From assembly GCF_013260645.1 (NCBI RefSeq), contig NZ_CP053921.1, forward strand, positions 2,777,289 to 2,841,288: DNA of 64,000 bases. The letters run 5' to 3'. Shown piece by piece: positions 24,752 to 33,724 of the stretch; position 1 is the stretch's first letter; the number at the start of each line of letters is the position of its first letter. A model generated the notes under the pieces. That model saw nothing but the letters and a program-made list of their open reading frames with translations. It searched no databases and had not been told where the DNA came from. Both the position numbers and the translations under genes were made by a program. Source of the stretch: Erythrobacter mangrovi (lineage in GTDB: Bacteria > Pseudomonadota > Alphaproteobacteria > Sphingomonadales > Sphingomonadaceae).

Positions 24752-25552
24752 CTGATTGTCCTTCAATTTTCGGCGGAGGTCATCGCGCACTTCGCGATTA
24801 TAATATTCCCCGCCCAACTCTCGTATCTGCTCCTTGAGTTCGGCCAAAACGCCCTTCGACGCGAAATTGCATTCCCCATCTTCGTCCTCAATGACGATTG
24901 CCAACTCTACCAATGTGAGGTCGTCATTCACATGATCTTCCTTGTGCAGAAGCTTGAACACCAGCTTTCGGCGCTCCCACAAGGTATCGCGCCCATCCCT
25001 TTCCCCTGAGATCAGGTCGATGCAATAGTCTCTGAAATGCAGTGCGGCCACTCTCACCCGGTAGTCATAAGAGAGTTGATTGATGAGGGTGTCGATCTCA
25101 ACAACAAGCTTATTGATCTGATCGGCGCTATAACCAGCCTGCAACATCGGCTCTGTTTTGAGGTTGGCGATGGCTGACAGCTTCGCCAGCGCCACGCTCA
25201 GCGCCTTGCGGTTATCTAGGCTAAATTGGCGCAGGTCGGCCCTGAGAAGCCGCTCGGGCCTTTCGATCTCCCCGACCAGCGCCTCTTTTTCGTCCTGGTC
25301 CTCTTTCCAGACGAAATAAGAAGCCGCGACCAAGCGCAGGACAACCACAGCGAGGACTGTCATTGCAACGCCTAGGAAAAGGGTCTCTTGGACTGAGTCT
25401 GTCATCTCAGCACCCGCCATCCAAAGCGCGAGCGTGGCAAATGGCACAATTAATATTGTCAGCCTGTCGGTCAGAAGAACCGACTTCTGGGCGGCCCGAT
25501 TGAACAGCAAGCCAAGATACTTGAGAAAGTTCATAGTAGAGTCTTGCTCCAT
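24746..25552 (-). CDS. Transposon passenger: two-TM protein with helical cytosolic domain
   Basis: 268 residues. Two membrane segments (about 29-45 and 54-78: LTILIVPFATLALWMAG, LFLGVAMTVLAVVVLRLVAASYFVW) are followed by about 185 mainly helical, highly charged residues (EDQDEKEALVGEIERPERLLRADLRQF and a tail REVRDDLRRKLKDNQS). No enzymatic motif is visible. The layout resembles membrane effectors or sensors in small defence systems, but this is only an analogy. A second in-frame ATG at 25534 is possible. It is the cargo gene nearest the right end. Confidence 0.7.
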   Translation of the reverse strand: MEQDSTMNFLKYLGLLFNRAAQKSVLLTDRLTILIVPFATLALWMAGAEMTDSVQETLFLGVAMTVLAVVVLRLVAASYFVWKEDQDEKEALVGEIERPERLLRADLRQFSLDNRKALSVALAKLSAIANLKTEPMLQAGYSADQINKLVVEIDTLINQLSYDYRVRVAALHFRDYCIDLISGERDGRDTLWERRKLVFKLLHKEDHVNDDLTLVELAIVIEDEDGECNFASKGVLAELKEQIRELGGEYYNREVRDDLRRKLKDNQS

Positions 25553-25643
25553 TTCGCCGCCAAAATGGATTCGGTTCTAGGCGAGGGTCAATCGCATCGC
25601 CAGTGATTACAGCCGCCCTCATGCGCAGGGCTTCCGTAATCGG

Positions 25644-25669
25644 TTTGGTGCGCTTGCTACATAATGCCG
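25644..25669 (-). repeat. Terminal inverted repeat, right end
   Basis: 26 bp, exact reverse complement of 22429-22454, abutting the second TGGAATTC copy. Confidence 0.95.
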
Positions 25670-26586
25670 TGGAATTCGGGCAATTCGTCGAGGAACAGCA
25701 CGCCGAGATGGGCAAGGCTCACCTCTCCCGGCTTGACCTTGAGGCCGCCGCCGGTGAGCGCAGCCATGCTCGCCGAATGATGCGGCGCGCGGAACGGCCG
25801 GGCGCGGCTGATACGCCCATCCTCCAGCGTGCCCGCGACCGATTGGACCATGCTGACCTCCAGCGCCTCGGCTGGGGTCAGGGGGGGCAGGATCCCCGGA
25901 AGGCAGCTCGCCATCAGCGACTTGCCTGCGCCCGGCGGTCCAACCATCAACAGGTTGTGCCCACCTGCGGCAGCGATCTCCAGCGCTCGCTTGGCACCTT
26001 CCTGCCCTTTTACCTGCTTGAGATCCGGCCCGGCTCCCGGTTCTTCCACTTCCCCTGGCACGGGTTCGGGCAGGCGTTGCGTGCCCTTGAGGTGGTTGAG
26101 TAGGCTCGCCAGGTCGGGAGCAGCGCAGACCGGCACCTCGCTCGCCCAGCGTGCTTCGGAACCCTGCGCATACGGGCAGATCAGGCCCAGCTCCTGCTCG
26201 CTGGCATGCAGCGCGGCGAGCAGGACGCCGGGCGAGGGCACTACTCGCGCGTCGAGCGCCAGCTCGCCCACCGCAATCCAGTCGGTCAGCTGCTCGGCAT
26301 CGGTAACGCCCATCGCCGCGAGCAGCGCGAGCGCGATCGGCAGGTCGTAGTGGCTGCCTTCCTTGGGTAGGTCGGCTGGCGAGAGATTGATGGTGATGCG
26401 CTTGGGCGGCAGGGCCAGCCCCATGCTAGCGAGTGCGGCACGCACCCGCTCTTTGCTTTCGCCCACGGCCTTGTCGGCCAGTCCGACGATGTTGAACTTC
26501 GGCAAGCCCGGGGCGACCGAGCATTGCACCTCTACGCCGCGAGCCTCGAGCCCGAGATAGGCGACCGTTTTGACCAGCGCGACCAG
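25657..26586 (-). pseudogene. comM: comM/yifB 5' fragment, truncated by transposon
   Basis: About 305 residues of a YifB/ComM protein: the N-terminal ChlI-like domain (CSVAPGLPKFNIVGLADKAV, SPADLPKEGSHYDLPIALALL), then the AAA+ module with Walker A GPPGAGKS and Walker B VLFLDELPEF. Reading then enters the inverted repeat and stops at 25657. Homology to VALVKTVAYLGLEARG-type starts indicates initiation at a CTG codon (26584-26586) with AGGAG 6 nt upstream; the nearest in-frame GTG (26529) would lose 19 conserved residues. The sensor and C-terminal parts are at 21829-22428, so ComM function is expected to be lost. Confidence 0.9.
25670..25677. repeat. Target-site duplication, right copy
   Basis: TGGAATTC, matching 22421-22428. 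Confidence 0.92.
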
Positions 26587-26745
26587 CGTTAACTCCTACC
26601 TCGTGGCAGTCCCCAGTGGATGCGCGCAAGAAATTGATTTGTCGAGAGGAAACCGGACCGTTTCGGTAGTCAAGCGATGCCCTTGCCGGGGTGTTAAGCA
26701 TGAGCCTTGGGGAGCTGGCAAGCAGCCTGGCTGCATCGGTTCGGC

Positions 26746-27684
26746 ATGCTTCGACTCGCGGCCGCCCTGTTTTCGCTATTGGGTCTTGCCATTGCCGCAC
26801 CGGCCGCGGCTCAGTCGCTGAACCTCGTCGCCATGCCGATCGTCTATGTGTCGAAGCCAGTTGTGCAACAGGTCCATGCCGGTCGTGCGATTGCTCCCGC
26901 AGTGCAGTCCACCACCCGGGTCAAGCAGCAGGAACCCGCCGGCCTCGCGGCCGCACGCACGCAGTACCAGATGTCGGCGACCCCGCTGCCGCTGTGGAAG
27001 GCTTCGCCCGCCATCGACCGGCAGTATCGCAACTACAATCGCGGGATCGCGCAATAAGGCCCGTTCCTGGTGCTCGATTCGCGCCGGGTCGCGCTGGTGG
27101 GCGAAACCGACCACGGCTCGCCGGGCGCCTTTCGCGCCATGCTGCGCGATTTTCCCGGGCTCGAGCAACTCGACATGGTCGAATGCCCGGGCACGCGCGA
27201 TGATGTGGCCAACATGAAGCTGGGGCGGATGATCCGCACGGCGGGGATGGTGACGCATGTCCCCTCGATCGGCTCGGTCCGTTCGGGCGCTGTTGAACTG
27301 TTTCTTGCCGGGATCGAACGCGACATCGCGGATGGCGCCGAGTTCGCGGTGCATAGCTGGATCGACGACTATGGCCGCGAAGCTGCCGACTACGCCGCCG
27401 ACGCACCGGAGAATCGCAAGTACATCGACTATTATCGCGAGATGGGGATGAGCACCGAACAGGCACGAGCCTTCTACGATTTCACCAATTCGGTACCCCA
27501 TCGCTCGGCCCTGTGGTTGGGCGCGCGCGATATGCGTCGCTGGGTGCGCCCGGCATTCCCTGCGTTCGGTGAACGCCGCCCCGTTTCGCGCACGATCGCT
27601 CCATCACGAGCGGTCCGCGAAGAGGTGAAGCCGGCTGCGCAAGCCGCCCCTAAACTGGCCTATGCCGACATGACTTTCTCTTGA
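26746..27684 (+). pseudogene. COG3904-like secreted protein with in-frame TAA
   Basis: Two frames in the same phase are separated only by TAA at 27055-27057. The first gives a signal peptide (LFSLLGLAIAAPAAAQS) and a linker ending QYRNYNRGIAQ. The second continues GPFLVLDSRRVALVGETDHGS and includes LGRMIRTAGMVTHVPSIGSVRSGAVELFLAG and YYREMGMSTEQARAFYDFTNSVP, as in COG3904 predicted periplasmic proteins. Homologues typically have Tyr before GPF, so a TAT-to-TAA change is the likely lesion. A separately started second protein from an internal codon is less likely since it would lack a signal. Confidence 0.72.
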
Positions 27685-27802
27685 CGGCAAGCGCGCGCTT
27701 CCTTATGCGCGCGCCATTCAAGCGGTCACCCCGCCAGGGTGGCCCTTTTTGTTGGTGGCGCATTCCGCTACCGGAACCGGAAATTTTTGAAGGACACTTC
27801 CG

Positions 27803-27937
27803 ATGAAGCGGACTTTCCAGCCCTCGAACCTCGTGCGCGCCCGTCGCCACGGTTTCTTCGCGCGCAAGGCGACCCCAGGTGGCCGCAAGGTGCTTCGCGC
27901 TCGTCGCGCCCGCGGTCGCAAGAACCTCTGCGCGTGA
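27803..27937 (+). CDS. rpmH: 50S ribosomal protein L34
   Basis: 44 residues starting [19 protein letters not shown], the standard L34 sequence, ending NLCA. It heads the conserved rpmH-rnpA-yidD-yidC-yihA block. AAGGA is 10 nt before the ATG. L34 is a late-assembling basic protein of the large subunit. Confidence 0.98.
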   Translation: MKRTFQPSNLVRARRHGFFARKATPGGRKVLRARRARGRKNLCA

Positions 27938-27986
27938 TCTGATCCGCTGCGCCTCGGCGTAGCGAATCACATCGACGACAGCATGC

Positions 27987-28006
27987 GGGCTCCCCTCGGG
28001 GGGCCC
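27987..28006 (+). terminator. Hairpin between rpmH and rnpA
   Basis: GGGCTCCC-CTCG-GGGGGCCC, one G-T pair, followed by GTTCGCG rather than a T-run. Probably an attenuator that lets part of rpmH transcription continue into rnpA. Confidence 0.5.
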
Positions 28007-28025
28007 GTTCGCGTATGTAAGCCCG

Positions 28026-28409
28026 ATGAAGCGCGACCTCCAGGTGATCCGCAAGCGGAGCGATTTCCTCGCCGCGAATCGCGGGTTGAGGATCGCACGC
28101 CCGGGCTTCGTCCTACTCGCCCGCCCCAATGACGGGCACGGCAAGCGCTATGGCATCACGGTCACCAAGAAGATCGGCAACGCCGTGGTCCGCAACCGGA
28201 TGAAGCGCCGCTTTCGCGAACTGCTGTGGGACGCCCTGCCCGATCAAGGGATGCCCGATCACGATCACATATTGATCGGCCGCGAGGGCGGAGTGGAACG
28301 CGATTTCGCCCTTTTGCGCGACGAACTGGCCGCCGCGCTGGCCCGCGCTGCCGAGGGCAAGGGCGACCGGTCACGCCCACCACGCAAACCCCGGAGCCCG
28401 CGCGCATGA
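28026..28409 (+). CDS. rnpA: Ribonuclease P protein component
   Basis: 127 residues. The basic RNA-binding helix [21 protein letters not shown] (given here in pieces: [15 protein letters not shown]) is the RNR motif of the family. It binds the RNase P RNA and helps remove tRNA 5' leaders. The stop overlaps the yidD start (ATGA). The C-terminal tail [13 protein letters not shown] is basic and variable. Confidence 0.96.
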   Translation: MKRDLQVIRKRSDFLAANRGLRIARPGFVLLARPNDGHGKRYGITVTKKIGNAVVRNRMKRRFRELLWDALPDQGMPDHDHILIGREGGVERDFALLRDELAAALARAAEGKGDRSRPPRKPRSPRA

Positions 28410-28615
28410 AATACATATTCATCTTCATCGCCCGTGCCTGGCAGTGGGGACCGAGCCGGATCCTGCCGCCATCCTGCCGCTATGCGCCCTCGTGCAGTCA
28501 GTATGCCATCGAGGCGCTTGGCAAATATGGTGCGATCAAGGGTGGATGGCTGGCGACTAAGCGTATAATGCGCTGCCACCCATGGGGCGGCCATGGCTAC
28601 GACCCGGTGCCATAA
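28406..28615 (+). CDS. yidD: Membrane protein insertion efficiency factor YidD
   Basis: 69 residues: [22 protein letters not shown] then [12 protein letters not shown] and [13 protein letters not shown]. The PxSCRYxPSCSxYAxEA motif and three Cys are diagnostic. It is a peripheral membrane protein that aids YidC-dependent insertion. Overlaps rnpA by 4 bp. Confidence 0.96.
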   Translation: MKYIFIFIARAWQWGPSRILPPSCRYAPSCSQYAIEALGKYGAIKGGWLATKRIMRCHPWGGHGYDPVP

Positions 28616-28685
28616 CAGCACTGTCTTGACTGGCTAAAACACCTCCCCACATTCTGAACTTCGACTGATTACGACAGGACCGACC

Positions 28686-30446
28686 TTGCAGAACCAGCGT
28701 AACCTGATCCTGGCCATCGCGCTTTCCTTCCTGCTGCTCATCGGCTGGGACTATGCGATGCAATATTTCTACCCACAGCCGGAATCGGCCACGGTGGAGA
28801 GCCAGCAGGACCCCACTCGCGCCGCCGAGGCCCAGGCACAGAAGACCCAACATTCGCGTACCGGCGGGCTGGTGGACCCGATGGCGCAGGCGCTGGAGAA
28901 GACCGAGCTTAAGGCCGCGCTCGCCTCGCCTGAGCGGGTGCAGATCGACGCCCCGCGCGTCGCCGGCTCGATCAACCTGAGGGGCGGCGTGGTCGACGAC
29001 GTGGTGCTCAAGGACCATCGCGAAACGGTCGACAAGGATAGCGGCCCGGTCCGCATCTTCTCGCCCAACGGTACCGAAGCCCAGTATTTCGCGCAGTTCG
29101 GCTGGGTCGGTTCGAACCTCAAGGTTCCCGGCCCGCAGACGCTGTGGCAGGCCGACCGCACGACCCTGACGCCGGCAAACCCGGTCACGCTGCGCTGGGA
29201 TAATGGCGAAGGCCTGACCTATTCGATCCGCTACAGCATCGACGACGACTACATGATCACCGCCGAGCAGGCGGTGGCGAACACGGGCCCCAACCCTGTG
29301 GTGGTGCAGCCCTTTGGCCTTATCAACCGCACCAGCAAGACCGCGAGCCAGGACCTATGGGCCGCACATTCCGGACCGATGGGTGTGTTTGGCGAGATCG
29401 CTGATTACGACATCGACTACTCGACGCTTGACGAAGACATGAAGGTTACACCTGAGGGTCGCACAGACTGGGCTGGTTTCGCAGACATATACTGGCTCTC
29501 TGCCTTGGTGCCCCAGGATGACAGCGCACCTGAGACTACCTTCCGCGCGATGGGCAACGAGATCTACCGTGTCGACATGATCTATGAACCCAAGACGGTG
29601 GAGGCGGGCCAGCGCTTGGCCAACACCTCACGCCTCTATGCGGGGGCCAAGGAAAGCGTGACGCTCGACCGGTATCAGGATGCGGGGATCGAGAAGTTCG
29701 GATTCGCCATCGAATGGGGCTGGTTCCGCTGGTTCGAGAAGCCAATGCTGTGGCTGCTGCGCCAGCTGTTCGATGCGGTTGGCAATTTCGGTATCGCCAT
29801 CATGCTGCTGACACTGATCGTGCGCGGGATCATGTTCCCGATCGCGCAAAAGGGCTTCGCCAGCATGGCCGCGATGAAAGCCATTCAGCCGAAGATGAAG
29901 GAAATCCAGGAGAAATACGCCGACGACAAGCCCAAGCAGCAGCAGGAGATCATGGAGCTCTACAAGCGCGAGAAGGTCAATCCGCTCGCCGGCTGCCTGC
30001 CCATGTTGCTGCAGATCCCGGTGTTCTTCGCACTCTACAAGGTGCTGATCCTGGCGATTGAGATGCGCCATCAGAAGTTCCTCTGGATCAGCGACCTTTC
30101 GGCCCCCGATCCGGCGAACCTTGCCGCGCTGCTCTCACTGGGCGGGATTACCGTGCCCACCTGGCTGATGTTCATCTTCGGCCTCGGCGTGCTTGGCGTG
30201 CTGCTTGGCGTGACGATGTGGCTGACCTTCAGGCTCAATCCCACCGCGATGGACCCGGTCCAGCAGCAGATCTTCAACATCATGCCCTGGGTGCTGATGT
30301 TCGCGATGGCACCCTTTGCCGCGGGCCTGCTGCTCTACTGGGTGACCTCCAACGTCCTGACGCTGGCGCAGCAGAAGTATCTCTACTCGAAGCACCCGCA
30401 ACTGACGGCCGCGGCGCAGGCCGATAAGGCCAAGGCAGCGGGATGA
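28686..30446 (+). CDS. yidC: Membrane protein insertase YidC
   Basis: 586 residues from a TTG (AGGA 8 nt upstream). An N-terminal membrane helix (about 5-25) is followed by a large periplasmic beta domain (about 60-340) and the conserved C-terminal five-helix core, with FGIAIMLLTLIVRGIMFPI, MKEIQEKYADDKPKQQQEIM and NPLAGCLPMLLQIPVFFALYKV. It inserts inner-membrane proteins alone or with SecYEG. Located after yidD and coupled to yihA by an ATGA overlap. Confidence 0.97.
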   Translation: MQNQRNLILAIALSFLLLIGWDYAMQYFYPQPESATVESQQDPTRAAEAQAQKTQHSRTGGLVDPMAQALEKTELKAALASPERVQIDAPRVAGSINLRGGVVDDVVLKDHRETVDKDSGPVRIFSPNGTEAQYFAQFGWVGSNLKVPGPQTLWQADRTTLTPANPVTLRWDNGEGLTYSIRYSIDDDYMITAEQAVANTGPNPVVVQPFGLINRTSKTASQDLWAAHSGPMGVFGEIADYDIDYSTLDEDMKVTPEGRTDWAGFADIYWLSALVPQDDSAPETTFRAMGNEIYRVDMIYEPKTVEAGQRLANTSRLYAGAKESVTLDRYQDAGIEKFGFAIEWGWFRWFEKPMLWLLRQLFDAVGNFGIAIMLLTLIVRGIMFPIAQKGFASMAAMKAIQPKMKEIQEKYADDKPKQQQEIMELYKREKVNPLAGCLPMLLQIPVFFALYKVLILAIEMRHQKFLWISDLSAPDPANLAALLSLGGITVPTWLMFIFGLGVLGVLLGVTMWLTFRLNPTAMDPVQQQIFNIMPWVLMFAMAPFAAGLLLYWVTSNVLTLAQQKYLYSKHPQLTAAAQADKAKAAG

Positions 30447-31087
30447 CCGAAGAGGAGCTCCTTACGCTCGAGCAGAGGGCGAACAAGCTGTTCTCGGGCC
30501 GGGTGGAATTCCTCCTTTCGGCGCCCCAGCTCAAGTTCCTGCCCGAACCCGACGTGCCCGAGATCGCTTTCTGCGGTCGCTCGAATGTCGGCAAGAGCAC
30601 GCTCCTGAACGCGCTCACCGGGCGCAAGGCGATCGCCCGCGCCTCGGTCACGCCAGGGCGCACGCAGGAACTGAACTTCTTCGAGGTGGGCGAGCCGACG
30701 CTGTTCCGCCTGGTCGATATGCCCGGCTATGGTTTTGCCAAGGCACCGGTGAAGGTCGTCGAGAAGTGGAAGCAGCTCGTGCGCACCTATCTGCGCGGCC
30801 GCCCGGTGCTGGCCCGCACGCTGGTGCTGGTCGATGCGCGCCATGGCCCCAAGGAGGTCGACCGCGAGATGATGAAAATGCTCGACGAGGCGGCGGTCGG
30901 CTATCGCGTGGTCCTGACCAAGGCCGACAAGATCAAGGCGAGCGAGCTCGAGAAGGTCGTGGCCGAAACCCAGACCGAGGCGAGGAAGCATATTGCCGCC
31001 TATCCGGACATCCACGTGACCAGCGCGGAAAAGGGCATGGGCATAGGCGCGCTTCGCGCAGCGGTGCTGGCCGACGCGGGGGTTTGA
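30443..31087 (+). CDS. yihA: YihA/EngB ribosome biogenesis GTP-binding protein
   Basis: 214 residues. G1 GRSNVGKS, G2/G3 region TPGRTQELNFF and DMPGYGFA, G4 TKADK and a G5-like TSAEKGMG. EngB GTPases assist late 50S assembly. The N-terminal extension EQRANKLFSGRVEFLLSAP is usual for alphaproteobacteria. It starts within the yidC stop (ATGA). Confidence 0.95.
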   Translation: MTEEELLTLEQRANKLFSGRVEFLLSAPQLKFLPEPDVPEIAFCGRSNVGKSTLLNALTGRKAIARASVTPGRTQELNFFEVGEPTLFRLVDMPGYGFAKAPVKVVEKWKQLVRTYLRGRPVLARTLVLVDARHGPKEVDREMMKMLDEAAVGYRVVLTKADKIKASELEKVVAETQTEARKHIAAYPDIHVTSAEKGMGIGALRAAVLADAGV

Positions 31088-31173
31088 CCGCTAGGCCACC
31101 AAGAACGCATCCTCGTTGGACAACTCCGCTGCGGCAGCGAAGTGGCCGATCATCGCCAACTCCCCACTGTGGG

Positions 31174-31917
31174 CTAGCCAAACGGCGTGAGGGCGACGGA
31201 CATCATGACCTGGCCGAACGGGCCGTTGCGATCGAGCAGAATGCCCGAGCCTAGGCCGATCCCGTTGGGCATCCATGTGGTGCGCGAGCGGATGCCGATA
31301 TCGGGACCTTGCGGGAAATGCGTGACGGCAATCTGGAGGTTCACGTTCGGATCCGCGAGCCTGGGCTGGGAGGGGCGTCCGATGCCGTGCGTCCAATCGG
31401 CGGGTCCAAGGATCCGCGCGAGCGGCCTCACGCCTTCGACGATATCCTCGGTGTAGCGGAACCACGCGATCCCGTCGTCGGACCTGCGCGTCTCGAAATT
31501 GTCCATCATCCATGGGCCTCCGTGGGGCGCTTTGCGCCTTGGAAGGACGGGCAGGGCGCCGGGATCCAAAGGCATTCGCGGTGCCGGTTCGATAGAACCG
31601 ATCTCTGTCGTCGCGATGAACACCACCGACGCGCGCGCCGATACATTGCCATTGTCGATGACAGTGCCTGAAAGCACGCTGACGCGGCGGCCTTTTCGGA
31701 TCACATCGCATGTGGTCAGCAGTGCCCCAGAGCCGGTCGGACGGAGAAACTCGACCGATACCGAGACGGGAAGGCCGAGTCCCTGTTTCTCAGCCTCGGT
31801 TTCCAACTCGTGCACCAGCAGCCCGGCGACGGCACCGCCCTGGAGCCCGGCAAAGGGCCCCATCGCCGATGGTGTGCTTTCCCATGAACCATCTTCACGT
31901 CTTACAAATGCGGGCAT
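31174..31917 (-). CDS. Thioesterase-superfamily acyl-CoA hydrolase-like protein
   Basis: 247 residues with two predicted hot-dog halves in the TesB/thioesterase-like pattern: GPFAGLQGGAVAGLLVHELE and VSVEFLRPTGSGALLTTCDVIRKGRRVSVLSGTV in the first, and LADPNVNLQIAVTHFPQG ... RSRTTWMPNGIGLGSGILLDRNGPFGQV in the second. Such proteins cleave acyl-CoA thioesters; substrate unknown. Divergent from a LysR regulator over 93 bp, which probably controls it. Confidence 0.82.
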   Translation of the reverse strand: MPAFVRREDGSWESTPSAMGPFAGLQGGAVAGLLVHELETEAEKQGLGLPVSVSVEFLRPTGSGALLTTCDVIRKGRRVSVLSGTVIDNGNVSARASVVFIATTEIGSIEPAPRMPLDPGALPVLPRRKAPHGGPWMMDNFETRRSDDGIAWFRYTEDIVEGVRPLARILGPADWTHGIGRPSQPRLADPNVNLQIAVTHFPQGPDIGIRSRTTWMPNGIGLGSGILLDRNGPFGQVMMSVALTPFG

Positions 31918-32010
31918 GTCGCCAGAACTCCTCTAAAGCAGTCCTTGGTAGGCATCCCAGATCGACGGGCCTAATGAGTTCGCTTCAAGATTAGTGAAAG
32001 AAGTTCATCG

Positions 32011-32913
32011 ATGGCGAAGAGGATCGATCTCCCTTCCATGCCCGCACTGCAAGCGTTCGAGCGAGCTGCGGCACGGTCCTCCTTTGCCGATGCGGCGCGC
32101 GATCTCGGTCGGACGCCCTCGGCGGTTTCACACGCGATCAAGGACATGGAGACCCGCCTTGGGGTCACATTATTTGAACGCGTGGGACGAACAGTCCGCG
32201 TCACCCAGGCCGGAGCAGCCTATCTTGAAGTGGTGGAGGCCGCGCTCTCGAGCCTCAGGGCGGCGACCCAGCGGATCGCCCGGAGCGAGGAGCGCAATGT
32301 GATCCGGATCAGCGCGCTGCCGTTCTTTACCAGCGCCGTATTGCTCCCCAACCTGCCGCGGTTCGAGGCGGCGCATCCGCACTATGACCTGCGCATCGAG
32401 ACCACCAACGCCTATGCCGATGTGTTGAATGGCGAGGTCGACATCGCGCTTCGTTTCGGTGAGGAGCGTAGCGAGAATCTGATCTGCAAACCGCTGATCT
32501 CGGTCTGCGGCCAGCCCGTTGCATCGCCCAGCTACCTGCGTTCCGCTCCGCCGATTAGAGAGCCCTCGGACTTGCAGCAGCACACCCTGATCCATGTCCG
32601 ATCCAATGTGCAGGCCTGGGATGAATGGTATCGCGCAATGGGTGGCGATCGGCTTGGCTCGACCAGGAATCTAAGCTTCGATTCGATCCTGGGAGCCCTG
32701 GACGCAGCGACGAAAGGGCTCGGTATCGCACTCGGCATGTACCCGCTGATCGGCGCTCACAGTGGATATGGCGAGGATCTGGTTCCTGTACTGGGGCCGG
32801 CCGTGGCGTGGTCCACACGATACAACTTCATCTGCCAGCGAACAGCTTTGGAGAGCCGCAAGATCCAGGCGACGCTGAAGTGGTTGGAGGATTCGCTCGC
32901 AGCCTTCGTCTAG
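32011..32913 (+). CDS. LysR family transcriptional regulator (GcvA-like)
   Basis: 300 residues. The N-terminal winged helix LPSMPALQAFERAAARSSFADAARDLGRTPSAVSHAIKDME resembles GcvA-type LysR proteins, followed by the effector domain (VIRISALPFFTSAVLLPNLPRF ... GEVDIALRFG). It likely regulates the divergent thioesterase gene from 31918-32010. A C-terminal TRYNFICQRTALESRKIQATLKWLED is typical. Effector unknown. Confidence 0.9.
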   Translation: MAKRIDLPSMPALQAFERAAARSSFADAARDLGRTPSAVSHAIKDMETRLGVTLFERVGRTVRVTQAGAAYLEVVEAALSSLRAATQRIARSEERNVIRISALPFFTSAVLLPNLPRFEAAHPHYDLRIETTNAYADVLNGEVDIALRFGEERSENLICKPLISVCGQPVASPSYLRSAPPIREPSDLQQHTLIHVRSNVQAWDEWYRAMGGDRLGSTRNLSFDSILGALDAATKGLGIALGMYPLIGAHSGYGEDLVPVLGPAVAWSTRYNFICQRTALESRKIQATLKWLEDSLAAFV

Positions 32914-33015
32914 CGGGGGCGCGAGGAATGTCCGCAGTCGGGCCCCTAGCAGAATTGCCGCCCTTGGTTTCCGGAGTTCACCGTCAAAGGTCTGATTATG
33001 GGCGGCTAGCTGACC

Positions 33016-33219
33016 TTAGGTTTCGAGCCAACCTGGTTCGCCGCCTGCCCTTATTCGTTCGATGCGGCGACGGAGCTTGCTTCGATAGGCTTCGGTGTAA
33101 TTCAAATTGAGTATTTCGCCTTGAAACAGGATGAAATTGGGACGCTCTGCGTCACGCAATTGTCGCATCTGTACCTCAATTGCTCTCCGCCAGATTTCTT
33201 CCGATGCCCATTTGCTCAT
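33016..33219 (-). CDS. Small hypothetical protein (67 aa)
   Basis: A 67-codon frame, helical and basic: WRRAIEVQMRQLRDAERP then FILFQGEILNLNYTEAYRSKLRRRIERIRAGG. No motif is recognised and the RBS is poor (AGG about 9 nt upstream). It fills part of an otherwise gene-free stretch, 32914-33304, in which I see nothing else. It could be real or chance. Confidence 0.4.
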   Translation of the reverse strand: MSKWASEEIWRRAIEVQMRQLRDAERPNFILFQGEILNLNYTEAYRSKLRRRIERIRAGGEPGWLET

Positions 33220-33304
33220 ACGAACAACCTATTGATTTTGACTACGTCCGCAATCGGGTCGTCAGCAGAATGTCTGCAAGTATTAGATGACGACCCCAAG
33301 CAGG

Positions 33305-33724
33305 CTATGTGGCAAACAGCATGTCGTCGCTGGCGAAGGCCTTCATCTCCAGCGCATTGCCGCTGGGATCGCGGAAGAACATCGTTGCCTGTTCGCCGGG
33401 CTGGCCCTTGAAGCGGATCGTCGGCTCGATTGCGAATTCCACCCCGGCAGCGCGCAGGCGATCCGCCAGCTCCTGCCAGTCCTCCATCCGCAGCACGATG
33501 CCGAAGTGGGGCACGGGGACACCGTGGCCATCGACATGGTTGTTCGCCCGGTCGCCCGCCTTGCCCGGGGCGAGATGCGCCACGATCTGGTGGCCGTAGA
33601 AATCGAAATCGATCCACTCGTCCGAACTGCGTCCTTCGGCACAGCCCATCGCCCCGCGATAGAAGGCGCGCGCGGCGGCGAGGTCGTCAACGGGAAAGGC
33701 GAGGTGGAACGGGCGCAGGCTCAT
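33305..33724 (-). CDS. VOC (glyoxalase/dioxygenase fold) family protein
   Basis: 139 residues: [23 protein letters not shown] and [21 protein letters not shown] and [15 protein letters not shown] carry the His/His/Glu metal positions of the vicinal oxygen chelate fold, and the segment QIVAHLAP supplies another His. Reaction unknown. Its ATG (AAGG upstream) overlaps the stop of an 8-codon frame that follows a conserved leader (33753-33867), suggesting translational coupling. Confidence 0.85.
   Translation of the reverse strand: MSLRPFHLAFPVDDLAAARAFYRGAMGCAEGRSSDEWIDFDFYGHQIVAHLAPGKAGDRANNHVDGHGVPVPHFGIVLRMEDWQELADRLRAAGVEFAIEPTIRFKGQPGEQATMFFRDPSGNALEMKAFASDDMLFAT

Larger units (their letters stand above)
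22429..25669. mobile_element. IS1595-family transposon carrying passenger genes, inserted in comM
   Basis: 3241 bp bounded by perfect 26-bp inverted repeats and an 8-bp target duplication, with a zinc-ribbon DDE transposase of the IS1595/ISXO2 type. Beyond the transposase it carries a winged-helix-like gene, a class-II tRNA gene, about 280 nt of hairpin-rich non-coding DNA, a DUF6471 gene and a two-TM protein gene. Codon use and base composition are visibly more AT-rich than the flanks. IS1595 subgroups with passenger genes (ISNwi1 and ISNha5 types) are known; assignment to one of them is my inference from size, cargo and the CGGCATT end. Confidence 0.93.

Noticed and set aside
22429-25669. 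AbaR/Tn7-like resistance island in comM
   Set aside because: No Tn7-type transposition genes or resistance genes; duplication is 8 bp rather than 5, and the transposase is IS1595-type.
27055-27057. Suppression of the COG3904 TAA by the transposon tRNA
   Set aside because: A UGC anticodon reads GCA, not UAA.
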